Source of the DNA: Zoogloea oleivorans
GTDB lineage: Bacteria > Pseudomonadota > Gammaproteobacteria > Burkholderiales > Rhodocyclaceae
Assembly: GCA_030157785.1 (NCBI GenBank)
Contig: JAOAUC010000002.1
Location: forward strand, 1-64,000
Direction: 5' to 3'
Length of the DNA: 64,000 nt
Shown here: positions 24,030-33,907 of the stretch, in pieces
How the letters are laid out: each line of letters starts with the position of its first letter
How positions within the stretch are numbered: the first letter of the stretch is position 1
Notes under the pieces: model-generated
What the model saw: only the letters and a program-made list of their open reading frames with translations
Told to the model about the DNA's origin: nothing
Databases searched by the model: none
Position numbers and translations under genes: made by a program

Positions 24030-25991
24030 TTAGTCTGGCGAGCTGCAAGAGTCCTCTATCCCGAAAGGAGATATCTGGAACGAAGGCGATATATCAACAT
24101 TAGTCAATTCACTGGCCAAAACCGGCAGGAAGTAACTTCTGCTCGCCGAGTTGTTCCGGCCAGCCACCGCGGCAGTGGCGGTGAGCTCAATCTTCGACCA
24201 ATGCGCGTACCCCGGCGGATAGACAACCCAAAAAGCCGCAGTGCCGGAATTGTCTGTGGTTACCACCACAGTAGTTGCTTGAGTGGAGGAAGCGACTGGC
24301 GGCATAACCAATGCAGAGCCATTGGGCTCAAATCGTCCGTTCCTGTTCAAGTCGCCAATTTCTCCCGTTTGGAAGAAACCATCGTTGTTGGCGTCTTCTG
24401 CAGGGCATTCGGCGGCCTCATAAACGCTCCATTTTCCCGCAGAGGTTCCGGTAGTCGGGACATAGTAAAAGCCCTTCTTGAACGCCACCGCACGGAGGGA
24501 GATGGTGACAGCCTGATTCCTTACCGGATTACCTGCAGTATCCGTAACAAAGACCCCCCACACCGCTCTATAGCGGGGAGGATCAGTATCCTTCACCAAG
24601 AGATTGTCGGTGCTGATCACCATGTTCACACCCTGCCCGGCAACAGTCAGCGTGGCGGAATCGGTCACAGAAAAACCGTTGATCGTCGCCTCAATCAGCA
24701 CCGAATCCTTACCCGTCAGATTCGGATCTGCCTTGAACGTAGTAGAGGCAATGCCGGAGTCGTCCGTATAGGCGATAGAGGGGTTAGCCGTACCGCCACC
24801 GTTCGGCGCGGTGAAAATGATGGTACTGCCCGACACAGGATTACCCGAGTTATCGCGAACTACCGCATAGACATTGGCAGTACTGTTCGGCGACAGGGTC
24901 GACGGATCCGCCTGGATAACCATCTGCGTCGGCACCAGGGAGACGAACTTGACGTCACGTCTGGCAGTCGTTCCTGCAGCAGCACCGCCCTTCAATATCG
25001 CAGATACAGTCGCGGCACCTGCACTGGGCGACTTCACGTAGGCGGTTGCTGCCGTCCCGGTAAAAGCCACATCAACAGCCGAATTACTCCCCGAGACAGA
25101 CGTGCATGCGGAATCTGAATAAACAGAACCGCGTGACGAAGTAAATGTAGCCCCGGTAGCCGACACCCCGGTCAGAAGCTGAGCGGTAACGGCCGAGCAG
25201 CCATTGATCGGCAAACTGACGCCTGCAGCCGGACTGGTGAAGGCAAAATCGATCGATGAAACAGTCAGATCTTTGGAAGCACTAGCCCCTAGTGCAGTGG
25301 CCGTGATGGTGTCAGCACCGCTGAGCCTCGGCGTGAAAGCAATCGTCGCCAATCCGCTCGAATCGGTTCTTACCGTCGCGGGGACGGCGTTGCCCAGCTT
25401 TGAAGACAAGGCAACATCCTGATTGGCGATAGCCTTGCCGGCACCGTCGAGCAAGCTCACCGTCATCGATACCTGCTCGTTAACAACGCCTGACGCATCA
25501 CCTCCAAACCCCAGACGGGTACCCTGAATGGCGATAGTCGTGGTCTTCACAAGCGACTGATAGGTCGCAGTGACAGTAACCGTTCGATTGGACTTATTGT
25601 CATCCGAATTGAAGGTTACGGTCGCAACGCCCGTAGTGGTATCCGTTGTAGCTGCATTCGCGAGAAGCGTACCGGAACTTACTGCAAAACTTACACTTTC
25701 CCCGGTAACGACTGCATTGGCACTGTCTTTCAACGCGGCCTTAATCGTCACTACAGAACTTCCGTCCGTCTGTATTGCAGGCGTGTCTACGGTAAGCGCC
25801 AACTGCGTGACAATTTTGCTTCCTGCATTGCTCGCACAAGCCGCGTCGGTAGTGTAAGGCAAACAATTGGCCGCCTTATCCGCACCGCCGCCCCCGCCGC
25901 CGCAACTGGCAACAGCCAATGCCAGAAGCCCCGGAGCCAAAAGACGAAAACGCATGCGGGTAGAAATAAATTTACGCATTAAGAATTCCAT
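24030..25991 (-). CDS. Ig-like-repeat (Big_1-type) lipoprotein
   Basis: The 653-residue protein starts with a signal peptide and lipobox (LALAVASC) followed by six glycines, so it should be a lipoprotein displayed from a membrane. The body is built of beta-rich repeats with invasin/Big_1-like patterns, such as DGSSVVTIKAALKDSANA, DSSGLATIAFTPRLSGADT and VVRDNSGNPVSGSTIIFTA. At least four such domains can be read. It begins 12 bp after pilQ, so it is probably co-transcribed with pilMNOPQ. A pilus- or surface-related role is inference; no enzymatic motif is seen. GC looks lower than in neighbouring genes. A later ATG at 25979 is also a possible start. Confidence 0.8.
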   Translation of the reverse strand: MEFLMRKFISTRMRFRLLAPGLLALAVASCGGGGGGADKAANCLPYTTDAACASNAGSKIVTQLALTVDTPAIQTDGSSVVTIKAALKDSANAVVTGESVSFAVSSGTLLANAATTDTTTGVATVTFNSDDNKSNRTVTVTATYQSLVKTTTIAIQGTRLGFGGDASGVVNEQVSMTVSLLDGAGKAIANQDVALSSKLGNAVPATVRTDSSGLATIAFTPRLSGADTITATALGASASKDLTVSSIDFAFTSPAAGVSLPINGCSAVTAQLLTGVSATGATFTSSRGSVYSDSACTSVSGSNSAVDVAFTGTAATAYVKSPSAGAATVSAILKGGAAAGTTARRDVKFVSLVPTQMVIQADPSTLSPNSTANVYAVVRDNSGNPVSGSTIIFTAPNGGGTANPSIAYTDDSGIASTTFKADPNLTGKDSVLIEATINGFSVTDSATLTVAGQGVNMVISTDNLLVKDTDPPRYRAVWGVFVTDTAGNPVRNQAVTISLRAVAFKKGFYYVPTTGTSAGKWSVYEAAECPAEDANNDGFFQTGEIGDLNRNGRFEPNGSALVMPPVASSTQATTVVVTTDNSGTAAFWVVYPPGYAHWSKIELTATAAVAGRNNSASRSYFLPVLASELTNVDISPSFQISPFGIEDSCSSPD

Positions 25992-26003
25992 TTAAAGCAG
26001 TGT

Positions 26004-28178
26004 TCAGCGCAAACCCAGCTGATCGTTGATGATTCGGGGCGTAATGAAGACGAGCAGTTCGGTCTTGTTGTCCTTGCGCTCGTTGCTCCGGAAGAGATAG
26101 CCAAGTACCGGCACATCTCCCAGGAAGGGGACTTTGGTCGTCGTGTTGGAGGTGTCCTGGGTGTAGATACCGCCGATCACGATCGTGCCGCCGTTTTCAA
26201 CGATGACTTCCGTCTTGACGTGCTTGGTGTCGATGGGCACGCCGGAGAGGAGGGAAACGTCGAAGCGCGGCGAGTCCTTGTTAACATCCAGCGACATCAT
26301 GATCTTGCCGTCCGGCGTGACCTGCGGCTTTACCTTCAGCGACAGGTTGGCCTTGCGGAAGGACACACTGGTGGCACCGGAACTGGTTGCCGAACTGTAG
26401 GGAATTTCGACGCCCTGCTCGATGATCGCTTCAGCTTTGTCGGCGGTCATGACGCGCGGGCGGGAAACCACCTTGCCGCGGCCATCAGCTTCCAGGGCCG
26501 AAACCTCCAGGTCGATGTAACGAGTGGCTGCGCTGTTCCACAAAGCCAGCGAGAAGGCGCCAGCGGCCTTGTTGTTGATGGCCGAGGCGGGAAGATTGAC
26601 CCCCAGGCTGTCGGTAAAGTTGGGCACCGTAACGATCTGCCCTGCCTGATAGCCCGTGTTGGACAAGCTACCGGAGCCGATGGTGTTGCGGTACACCGAC
26701 ACGCCATCCGAGGTACTGCCGAGCAGGCCGCCTGTCTTGGCACCAAAGCCCAGCCGTACCCCGAGGTTGCGCGCAAAGGTGTCGGATGCTTCGACGATCT
26801 GCGCTTCGATCAGTACCTGACGAATTTCCACGTCGATCTCAGCGATCAGGCGCCGGATGTCTTCCAGGCGCGACCCCACATCGTTGACGAAGATCTTGTT
26901 GCTACGTTCGTCGGGCACCACGCTACCGCGCTTGGAGAGAACCGTCTGGTCCTTGCTCTTCAGGAATTCGGCGACGTTCTTGGCCTTGTGATAGTTGATC
27001 TGGAAGCTCTCGGTACGCAGGGGCTCCAGATCGCCGATCTGGGCGCGGGATTCGAGATCCAGCTTTTCCCGGGCGGCCAGTTCGTCACGCGGTGCAATCC
27101 AGATGACGTTGCCGTTCTTGCGCAAGTCGAGACCACGCGCCTGCAGGATGATATCCAGGGCTTGATCCCAGGGAACATCCTTCAGACGCAGGGTGAGGTT
27201 GCCCTGGACGGAGTCGCTGGTGATGATGTTGAAGTTCGTGAAGTCGGCGATGACCTGCAGGACAGAACGGACATCGATGTTCTGGAAGTTGAGCGACAGC
27301 TTTTCGCCACCGAAGCGCGCCTTGCCGGCCCCCTGGGTCAGCTTGTTCGGGTCTTCCTTGACGGGCTTTACTTCAAGCACGAACTGGTTGTCGCTCTGGT
27401 AGGCGTTGTGCTCCCACAAACCCCGCGGCGTCACCGTCATGCGCACATTGCCGCCCTGCATCTGCGTCAGCACCGTCGACACCGGCGTACCAAAGTCGAC
27501 CACGTCGAGCTTTCTGCGCAATTGCTCGGGCACTTCGGTCTTCAGAAAGTCGACAATCAGGCTGTTGCCTTGCTGGCGGATATCGATGCCGGCATTTGGA
27601 TCGGACAGGTCGACTACCAGCCGGCCCTCGCCCTCCTTGCCACGGCGGAAGTTGATATCGCGAATCGCATGGCGGTCACCCTGCCCGATTGCAGCGGGCG
27701 CAAACTGGGAAGACTGCTGCACCATACCGGCAGCTTCCTTGAACTCGCCGGCGGCGAGCGTGATCAGAATGTCCTTGCCTTCGATCCGGGCTTCGTAGGG
27801 ATACACGCGGGACAGGTTGAGCACCAGACGCGTACGGTCACCAACCTGGACAATATTGACGCTACGCAGGTCGCCGGTATTGAGGACCTGGCTGTTTCGA
27901 CCAAGGCCGTTGGCCGTATCCGGAAAATCAAAGGCGATACGTGCCGGATTGGCAACGCTGAAGCTGGCCGGTACAGCAGCCAGCGGCTGCGTCATGCTCA
28001 GCTTGAGAATGATGTTGCCGCCCTGCTCCGCGGCAATGATTTTCTCGATGCGATTGTTTCCCTGCACGGCTGCGGCTGGGGGCGTTTGCGCCCAGGCAGG
28101 CACGACCGGAGCCAGACCTCCCAGACATGCCGCCACGACCAACGTACCCAACCTGACGCCACAACATCCCATTTTCAT
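26004..28178 (-). CDS. pilQ: type IV pilus secretin
   Basis: From ATG 28178 the protein has 724 residues with a signal peptide (VVAACLGGLAPVVPAWAQ). Two AMIN-type domains follow, then the STN/N0 domain (LSLNFQNIDVRSVLQVIADF), an N1 domain, and a C-terminal secretin domain with VEIPYSSATSSG and the VPFLGDVPVLGYLFRS signature. It forms the outer-membrane pore for the pilus. The start overlaps the pilP stop (ATGA). Length fits PilQ (about 700-770). Confidence 0.97.
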   Translation of the reverse strand: MKMGCCGVRLGTLVVAACLGGLAPVVPAWAQTPPAAAVQGNNRIEKIIAAEQGGNIILKLSMTQPLAAVPASFSVANPARIAFDFPDTANGLGRNSQVLNTGDLRSVNIVQVGDRTRLVLNLSRVYPYEARIEGKDILITLAAGEFKEAAGMVQQSSQFAPAAIGQGDRHAIRDINFRRGKEGEGRLVVDLSDPNAGIDIRQQGNSLIVDFLKTEVPEQLRRKLDVVDFGTPVSTVLTQMQGGNVRMTVTPRGLWEHNAYQSDNQFVLEVKPVKEDPNKLTQGAGKARFGGEKLSLNFQNIDVRSVLQVIADFTNFNIITSDSVQGNLTLRLKDVPWDQALDIILQARGLDLRKNGNVIWIAPRDELAAREKLDLESRAQIGDLEPLRTESFQINYHKAKNVAEFLKSKDQTVLSKRGSVVPDERSNKIFVNDVGSRLEDIRRLIAEIDVEIRQVLIEAQIVEASDTFARNLGVRLGFGAKTGGLLGSTSDGVSVYRNTIGSGSLSNTGYQAGQIVTVPNFTDSLGVNLPASAINNKAAGAFSLALWNSAATRYIDLEVSALEADGRGKVVSRPRVMTADKAEAIIEQGVEIPYSSATSSGATSVSFRKANLSLKVKPQVTPDGKIMMSLDVNKDSPRFDVSLLSGVPIDTKHVKTEVIVENGGTIVIGGIYTQDTSNTTTKVPFLGDVPVLGYLFRSNERKDNKTELLVFITPRIINDQLGLR

Positions 28179-28708
28179 TTCTTCGCCTCCTGAGGCGCCT
28201 GCTCTTGCAGTTGCAGCGTACTGATGCGCTCGGTCCATTCACCACCGGCATCTTCGACAAGTTCTTTCAAAGTGACCTCGGACTCCGTGATTGCAGTGAT
28301 CTGGCCATAGTTCTGACCGAGGTAATTTCCGAGCTTGACCTGGTGAAGGGTCTTGTCGGCCGCGATAAGCGCATGTGACTGCCCTCGCTTGAGCAGCACA
28401 CCAACCATCTTCAGAGACTCCAGGGGATAGGACTCGAGTGGCTCTCGCCGCCGGTTTGCGTCGGGGACAAAGGCCCCTGATTTCTTGTCCGGTTCAAGCT
28501 TTGCCTGCCTGAACGGATCTACTGTCCCGGCTCCCTCATAAGTCACCAGAATCGCCTGCTGGATTGGCGGCAAGGGCTTGAGGTTCGGCTTCAGGTCCTT
28601 GGATGCTTCCGCCATCCAGTCGCGCAGATCCTGCTGCTGATCGCCGCATCCGGAAAGAAGCAGCGCGGCGGCCAGAGGCAGGATCAAAGTCAGTCGCATG
28701 ATTGTCAC
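28175..28708 (-). CDS. pilP: type IV pilus inner-membrane lipoprotein
   Basis: The 177-residue protein has a lipobox (PLAAALLLSGC). Its C-terminal part (SLKMVGVLLKRGQSHALI, VKLGNYLGQNYGQIT) matches the PilP HR domain that binds PilQ. It links the PilMNO platform to the secretin. GTG 28708 overlaps the pilO stop; ATG 28699 is the alternative. Confidence 0.95.
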   Translation of the reverse strand: MTIMRLTLILPLAAALLLSGCGDQQQDLRDWMAEASKDLKPNLKPLPPIQQAILVTYEGAGTVDPFRQAKLEPDKKSGAFVPDANRRREPLESYPLESLKMVGVLLKRGQSHALIAADKTLHQVKLGNYLGQNYGQITAITESEVTLKELVEDAGGEWTERISTLQLQEQAPQEAKK

Positions 28709-29379
28709 TTGCCTGCCTTTTCCTTGGCTTTTTCCTTGCGCAACTTGGCCACTTCGTCATCGTCGAGATAACGGTAAGTCACCGCTGTCGCATCAAATTT
28801 GAGACTGCCGTCCTTGATGCTTTCGATGGCAATATCGTTAAGCGTCACAATGCGGGGCATTTGCGCCACATCGCCGACGAACTCGCCGAGGTCATGATAG
28901 CTGCCTGTCACGCGAACAGCGATCGGCAGTTCGGCGTAAAAATCCTTCATGCCTTCGGAGCCCGGCTTGAACAGATCGAACTGGAGGCCACGGCCAAGAC
29001 CAGCCTGGTTGATATCGGCCAGCAGCGATTCGATCTCGGAACGATTGGGCAACTGCTTGAGCAAGGCCCCGAACTGGCGATCGATCTCGCTGAGTTGACG
29101 CCGGTATTCAGGAAGATTGACTGCCTGACGCTTCTTGCCCAGCCAGTCATCCTTCAACGTGACTTCCTCCCGCTGCTTGGTGTCCAGCAGGGCCAGTTGA
29201 TCGCTCCAGTCGAACCACCACCCGCCCACCACAATCGCCACCAGAATGGCAATGAGGGTGACAACGCGGGGAAGCAGTGGCCATTGACCGGGGTCGTTGG
29301 GGTCCAGCCCCCTGAAATCCCGCAACAGCGCCTGGAAATCCAGGTTGCGGAGATCCTCCATGGAATCCTTGAACCCCAT
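28705..29379 (-). CDS. pilO: type IV pilus assembly protein PilO
   Basis: The protein has 224 residues: a short cytoplasmic N terminus, one membrane segment (VTLIAILVAIVVGGWWF), a coiled-coil stretch (about 60-120) and a ferredoxin-like C-terminal domain. It pairs with PilN in the alignment subcomplex of the pilus machine. The start overlaps the pilN stop (TAATG). Confidence 0.95.
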   Translation of the reverse strand: MGFKDSMEDLRNLDFQALLRDFRGLDPNDPGQWPLLPRVVTLIAILVAIVVGGWWFDWSDQLALLDTKQREEVTLKDDWLGKKRQAVNLPEYRRQLSEIDRQFGALLKQLPNRSEIESLLADINQAGLGRGLQFDLFKPGSEGMKDFYAELPIAVRVTGSYHDLGEFVGDVAQMPRIVTLNDIAIESIKDGSLKFDATAVTYRYLDDDEVAKLRKEKAKEKAGK

Positions 29380-29981
29380 TACGGCTTACCCCCTGAACCT
29401 GCCGGAATCTTGCCCTTGAGCTGATCGGCATCTGCCGCACCGGCGCGCTCGATACTCACATTCAGGTTGAACTCGCTGACCCGGCGGTTATTCAGCATGG
29501 CCGCCTTGACCTCGACCAGATCGGCGCGCTCAAGGTGGGGAGACGCTTCGAGATTACGCATGAGGTTGGAAACCCGGGCATTCGATTGGGCGTAGCCGGT
29601 CAGGTTGATCTTCAGGCCGGACTGCTTCAGGGCCTTGAGATAAACACCTTCCGGCATCTGACGGGTCAGCTCGTTGAAGATCTGCACGGTTTCAGTCCGG
29701 TGGGTCTGCAGCGACTCGATCACCTGCTTGCGCGACAGGAGCGCCTCGGCCTGCTCACGCAAGCCCTTGATCTCGGCTATTTCCTTGTCGAGGGCAGTGA
29801 TCTCCTCCTTGAGGAAGGCATTTTTGGCGTCCTGACCATCCACGTAACCGGCGATGACCGTATGCCCGACAAACCAGACCACAAGCCCAAGAAGCGCAGA
29901 CAGCGCAGCGAAGAGGGCGAACTGCTGACGACGGGCCTTCCGTTTTTCCTCCCGGTGAGGGAGCAGGTTGATGCGAATCAC
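29379..29981 (-). CDS. pilN: type IV pilus assembly protein PilN
   Basis: The 200-residue protein begins MIRINLLPHRE, the conserved segment that inserts into PilM. A membrane helix (FALFAALSALLGLVVWFVGH), a coiled-coil and a periplasmic domain follow. Its neighbours pilM and pilO overlap it by a few bases. Confidence 0.97.
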   Translation of the reverse strand: MIRINLLPHREEKRKARRQQFALFAALSALLGLVVWFVGHTVIAGYVDGQDAKNAFLKEEITALDKEIAEIKGLREQAEALLSRKQVIESLQTHRTETVQIFNELTRQMPEGVYLKALKQSGLKINLTGYAQSNARVSNLMRNLEASPHLERADLVEVKAAMLNNRRVSEFNLNVSIERAGAADADQLKGKIPAGSGGKP

Positions 29982-31054
29982 GAATCAAACCTCCGCAAGG
30001 CCAGCCCGCATGCAACAAGGAGCGCTGGCGCATCGGCAGCCAGATTCTTCGGACGGATCTTCGAGCCCAGACTCATGCTCGCAAAAGGGTTGGCAACCTG
30101 GGTATCGACCTGAGTCCGACCCGACACGGTTTCCGCCAGCCCCTGAATGACCGCACAACCACCTGCGAGCACGATGTGATCCACCTGGTTGAACTGGGTT
30201 GAGGTAAAGAAGAACTGCAAGGCCCGTGACACCTCCAGCGCCAGTGAGTCCATGAAGGGACGCAGCAGATCCGACTCGTAGCTCTCGGGGAGTGACCCAG
30301 TGCGCTTGCTGTTTTCAGCCTCTTCAAGCGACATGCCGAAATGACGCATGATGTCCTGGGTAAGCAGGAAGCCGCCAAAGGCCTGCTCCCGCGCGTACAC
30401 CTGGACACCGTTACGGAGAACAGACACATTCATTACGTTGGCGCCGGCATCCACGAGGGCAATGATCTTGTCTTCACCGTTTCCGGGGAGCTGTGCCTGA
30501 ACGAGCTCAAAGGCAGACAGCGCAGCATAAGACTCAACGTCCATCACCAGCGCCTTGAGCCCCGCGGATTCGGCAGCGGCGACCCGGTCTTCAACCTTTT
30601 CCTTGCGGGATGCAGCGATCAGCACCTCGTCCTCGTCGGCGCCGGAAGCGGACGGGCCAATGACCTGGAAGTCCAGATTGACCTCGTCGAGGGCGAACGG
30701 AATGTACTGGTTGGCCTCGGACTCGACCTGAACCTCAAGCTCCTGGTCGCGCAAACCGGCGGGCAGGATGATTTTTTTGGTGATGACTGCCGACGCCGGC
30801 AAGGCCAGCGCGACAAACTTGGTACTGGTGCCGAGCCGGCGCCAGCCGCGACGAATCGCTTCGGAGACGGCGTCAAGGTTGGCGATGTTGCCATCGGACA
30901 CCGCCTCCCGCGGCAGGGCCTCGATCGCATAACGTTCGACCCGATACCCCCCTCCGGAGACAGCGGACAACTCGACCATCTTGACTGACGACGACGAGAT
31001 GTCGACGCCGATCAAGGGACGGGCCCTAGGGCTGAGAAAGGATAGGTCGATCAC
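29978..31054 (-). CDS. pilM: type IV pilus actin-like ATPase PilM
   Basis: The 358-residue protein has the actin-like fold signatures GVDISSSSVKMVEL near the N terminus, ALVDAGANVMNVSVL in the middle and IVLAGGCAVIQGL near the C terminus. It is the cytoplasmic partner of PilN. The start is GTG at 31054. It is the first gene of the pil operon, divergent from ponA. Confidence 0.97.
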   Translation of the reverse strand: MIDLSFLSPRARPLIGVDISSSSVKMVELSAVSGGGYRVERYAIEALPREAVSDGNIANLDAVSEAIRRGWRRLGTSTKFVALALPASAVITKKIILPAGLRDQELEVQVESEANQYIPFALDEVNLDFQVIGPSASGADEDEVLIAASRKEKVEDRVAAAESAGLKALVMDVESYAALSAFELVQAQLPGNGEDKIIALVDAGANVMNVSVLRNGVQVYAREQAFGGFLLTQDIMRHFGMSLEEAENSKRTGSLPESYESDLLRPFMDSLALEVSRALQFFFTSTQFNQVDHIVLAGGCAVIQGLAETVSGRTQVDTQVANPFASMSLGSKIRPKNLAADAPALLVACGLALRRFDS

Positions 31055-31107
31055 AAAAAGTCCTGAAAATTCTTTATGTTAGGCGCAATAACAACAATCT
31101 ACATGAA

Positions 31108-31136
31108 ATCCTAGCAACAACCATGACAGGTGTAAA
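31108..31136 (-). promoter_or_regulatory. candidate promoter of the pilMNOPQ operon
   Basis: On the minus strand TTTACA (31136-31131) and TAGGAT (31113-31108) are 17 bp apart, about 50 bp before the pilM GTG. Confidence 0.5.
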
Positions 31137-31191
31137 GCCGGCACAGGTAAAACACCGCTTCGCATAACGGGCGGCAAACCGGGGCAACTCG

Positions 31192-31197
31192 TATAAT
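31192..31197 (+). promoter_or_regulatory. consensus -10 (TATAAT) upstream of the PBP1a gene
   Basis: TATAAT at 31192-31197 would put the transcript start near 31204. No good -35 is visible. This makes the in-frame ATG at 31196 impossible as a start on this transcript and supports ATG 31229. Confidence 0.55.
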
Positions 31198-31228
31198 GCG
31201 GCACTTTACTCTGCTTACCCCTCCTGCC

Positions 31229-33529
31229 ATGCGCTGGGTACTCTACCCTTTCACTGCCCTTCTCGGTCTGATCGCCATCGGCGTCGCGATCCTTGCCCTC
31301 GCTGTCGCTTTCGCTTGGCCGACCCTGCCATCGCTGGAGGCCCTGACCGACTACCACCCGAAGATTCCGCTACGCGTTTACACCGCGGACGGCGCACTGA
31401 TCGGTGAGTACGGCGAGGAACGCCGCGCCTTCGTGCGCATCCAGGAGGTGCCGCCAGTCCTCAAGCAAGCCATCCTGGCCGCCGAGGACGACCGCTTCTA
31501 CCAGCATTCGGGCGTCGACTTTCTCGGCATCCTGCGGGCGGCGGGCGCCAACCTGGCCACTGGCAGCAAGCGCCAGGGCTCATCGACCATCACCATGCAG
31601 GTGGCGCGCAACTTCTTCCTGACCCGGGAGAAGACCTACTCGCGCAAGCTCTACGAGATCCTCCTGGCCTTCAAGATCGAGCAGAACCTCACCAAGGACC
31701 AGATCCTCGAGGTTTACATCAACCAGATCTTCCTCGGCCGCCGTGCCTATGGCTTTGCTGTCGCCTCGCAGACCTACTTCGGCAAATCCATCAAGGACCT
31801 GAACGTCCCCGAGGCCGCCATGCTCGCCGGCCTGCCGAAGGCGCCTTCCGCCTATAACCCGGTGGTCAACCCGAAACGGGCGGCCCTGCGCCAGCAGTAT
31901 GTCCTGCGCCGCATGACGGAACTTGGCTTCATCTCGGAGGCCGAGCACCAGCAGGCCGTCGAAGCGCCCCTGAAGGTAGCCACCAGCTCGGCCGACTTCG
32001 GCAACAGTGCCGATTACGTGGCCGAAATGGCGCGCCAGATCGCCTACGAGCAATACAAGGAAGACGCCTACACCCGGGGCATCAAGGTCATCACCACGAT
32101 CAACAAGGCCGAACAGGAAGCGGCCTACCGCTCCCTGCGCCGCGGCGTCATGGACTACGACCGCCGCCACGGCTACCGGGGCGCCGAAAGCTACGTGGAT
32201 CCCACGCGCATGAACGCCGAGCAGAGCGAGTCCATGGACGAGGTGCTCGCCGAAATCCCCGACTACGACGACATGCTGGCGGCCATCGTCACCCACACCG
32301 GCAGCGGCTCGGTCACCGCCTACCGCTACGGCGAAACCATCAAGATCAGCGGCGAAGGCCTGCGCTTCGCCTCCAGCATGCTTGGCGACAAGGCCCCACC
32401 CAACAAGCGCATTCGGGCTGGTGCCGTCATTCGCATCACCCGCGTAGACACTCACTGGGAAGTCACCCAGCTACCCGAGGTCGAAAGCGCCTTGGCCGCC
32501 GCCGACCCGCGCACCGGCGCCATCCGTGCCCTGGTGGGCGGTTTCGACTTCAACCGCAACAAGTTCAACCACGTCACCCAGGCGTGGCGCCAGCCGGGCT
32601 CCAGCTTCAAGCCCTTCATTTATTCTGCCGCCTTTGAGAAAGGCTACGGCCCGAACAGCGTGGTGGACGACGCGCCCCTGTCCTTCCCGGCCGGCGACAC
32701 CGGCAGCCAGGCCTGGGAGCCAAAGAACTACGACGGCAAATACGACGGCCCGATCTCCCTGCGCACCGCCCTGGCCCGCTCCAAGAACATGGTTTCGATC
32801 CGCCTGCTCAAATCGGTCGGACCGCGCTATGCCCAGGACTACATCACCAAGTTCGGCTTCGATGCTGAACGCCACCCGCCCTACCTGACCATGGCCCTCG
32901 GTGCCGGCTCCGTCACTCCGTGGCAAATGCTGCGCGGCTACGCGGTGTTCGCCAACGGCGGCTACCGGGTAGAGCCGTATCTGGTTAAGGAGATGCGCGA
33001 CGAAGCCGGCAACGTGCTGGCCCGCGTCGACCCGCCGATTGCCGGAGAAACGGCCGAGCGCGCCATCGACGAGCGCAATGCCTACCTGATGGACTCGATC
33101 ATGAAAGACGTGGTCCGCCGCGGCACGGCAGCCAAGGCCCTCGTCCTCAAGCGCGGCGACCTGGCCGGCAAGACCGGGACGACCAACGAATACGTGGACG
33201 CCTGGTTCTGCGGCTACCAGCCCACCGTCGTGGCCGTGGCGTGGATCGGCTTCGATCAGCCGCACAAGCTGGGCAACGGCGAAACCGGCGGCACCGCTGC
33301 CCTGCCCATGTGGATCAACTACATGCGCAAGGCCCTCGACGGCGTCCCCGAGACCTACCCGACGGCACCCGCCGGCCTGGTCCGCATCAAGCCCTCCGGC
33401 AGCCCTGCCGAAGAAATGATCTACCAGGAAAACCTGCCGACGGCGCCGCCGGAAGCGCCAAACGAGCCCTCCAGCCCGCCGGCGGAGGAAGCGCCAGCTG
33501 CGCCGGCCGCAGCAGCGCCCCCCGCTTAA
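31229..33529 (+). CDS. mrcA: penicillin-binding protein 1A (transglycosylase/transpeptidase)
   Basis: From ATG 31229 the protein has 766 residues. It has one N-terminal membrane anchor, a GT51 domain with EDDRFYQHSGVDF and GSSTITMQVARN, an OB-like insert, and a transpeptidase domain with the nucleophile Ser in PGSSFKPF, SKN and KTGTTNEY. It polymerises and cross-links peptidoglycan in the periplasm. The C terminus is a proline/alanine/glutamate-rich tail of about 35 residues. It is divergent from pilM, the usual order in this group. Confidence 0.96.
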   Translation: MRWVLYPFTALLGLIAIGVAILALAVAFAWPTLPSLEALTDYHPKIPLRVYTADGALIGEYGEERRAFVRIQEVPPVLKQAILAAEDDRFYQHSGVDFLGILRAAGANLATGSKRQGSSTITMQVARNFFLTREKTYSRKLYEILLAFKIEQNLTKDQILEVYINQIFLGRRAYGFAVASQTYFGKSIKDLNVPEAAMLAGLPKAPSAYNPVVNPKRAALRQQYVLRRMTELGFISEAEHQQAVEAPLKVATSSADFGNSADYVAEMARQIAYEQYKEDAYTRGIKVITTINKAEQEAAYRSLRRGVMDYDRRHGYRGAESYVDPTRMNAEQSESMDEVLAEIPDYDDMLAAIVTHTGSGSVTAYRYGETIKISGEGLRFASSMLGDKAPPNKRIRAGAVIRITRVDTHWEVTQLPEVESALAAADPRTGAIRALVGGFDFNRNKFNHVTQAWRQPGSSFKPFIYSAAFEKGYGPNSVVDDAPLSFPAGDTGSQAWEPKNYDGKYDGPISLRTALARSKNMVSIRLLKSVGPRYAQDYITKFGFDAERHPPYLTMALGAGSVTPWQMLRGYAVFANGGYRVEPYLVKEMRDEAGNVLARVDPPIAGETAERAIDERNAYLMDSIMKDVVRRGTAAKALVLKRGDLAGKTGTTNEYVDAWFCGYQPTVVAVAWIGFDQPHKLGNGETGGTAALPMWINYMRKALDGVPETYPTAPAGLVRIKPSGSPAEEMIYQENLPTAPPEAPNEPSSPPAEEAPAAPAAAAPPA

Positions 33530-33535
33530 ACAGCC

Positions 33536-33560
33536 CCGGTCAGCCCTTCAGGCTGACCGG
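33536..33560. other. hairpin between the convergent PBP1a and cyaY genes
   Basis: CCGGTCAGCC and GGCTGACCGG form a perfect 10-bp stem with a CTTCA loop. It overlaps the last codons of cyaY. No T-run follows on either strand, so a terminator role is uncertain. Confidence 0.45.
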
Positions 33561-33860
33561 CTGTCCGGCCTGCTCGGACATGCAGCGGGACAGGGCGACG
33601 TAAAAATCGACGCTGTCCCGCGTGCCGAGCCAGCGCCCATCCTGCGGACGGAAGTGAAAGCCCCCCGACTTCGCCGCCAGCCAGATTTCCCGCGCCGCCG
33701 TGTGACGATTGACGATGATCTTGGTCCCGTTCTCGAACTCCAGCTCAAAAACGCCGCCCGGCTTCACTTCATAGTCGAAGTCCAGCTCGCAGGTCTCCAG
33801 CAAGCCCTCCAGACGGTCCAGTTCGGCGTCCGCCAGTGCATTGAAATCCGCTTCATCCAT
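33540..33860 (-). CDS. cyaY: frataxin homologue CyaY
   Basis: The 106-residue protein is the normal length for the family. It has an acidic N-terminal helix (DEADFNALADAELDRLEGLLE) and the central sheet with NGTKIIVNRH, REIWLAAKSGGFHF and the WLGTRDS turn. CyaY binds iron and tunes IscS-dependent Fe-S assembly. It is convergent with PBP1a and divergent from lptM-lysA. Confidence 0.95.
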   Translation of the reverse strand: MDEADFNALADAELDRLEGLLETCELDFDYEVKPGGVFELEFENGTKIIVNRHTAAREIWLAAKSGGFHFRPQDGRWLGTRDSVDFYVALSRCMSEQAGQPVSLKG

Positions 33861-33907
33861 CGCCCTACCCCTTGTTCTGTTAACATTCCCGCTTTTGCGC
33901 GGAACTC

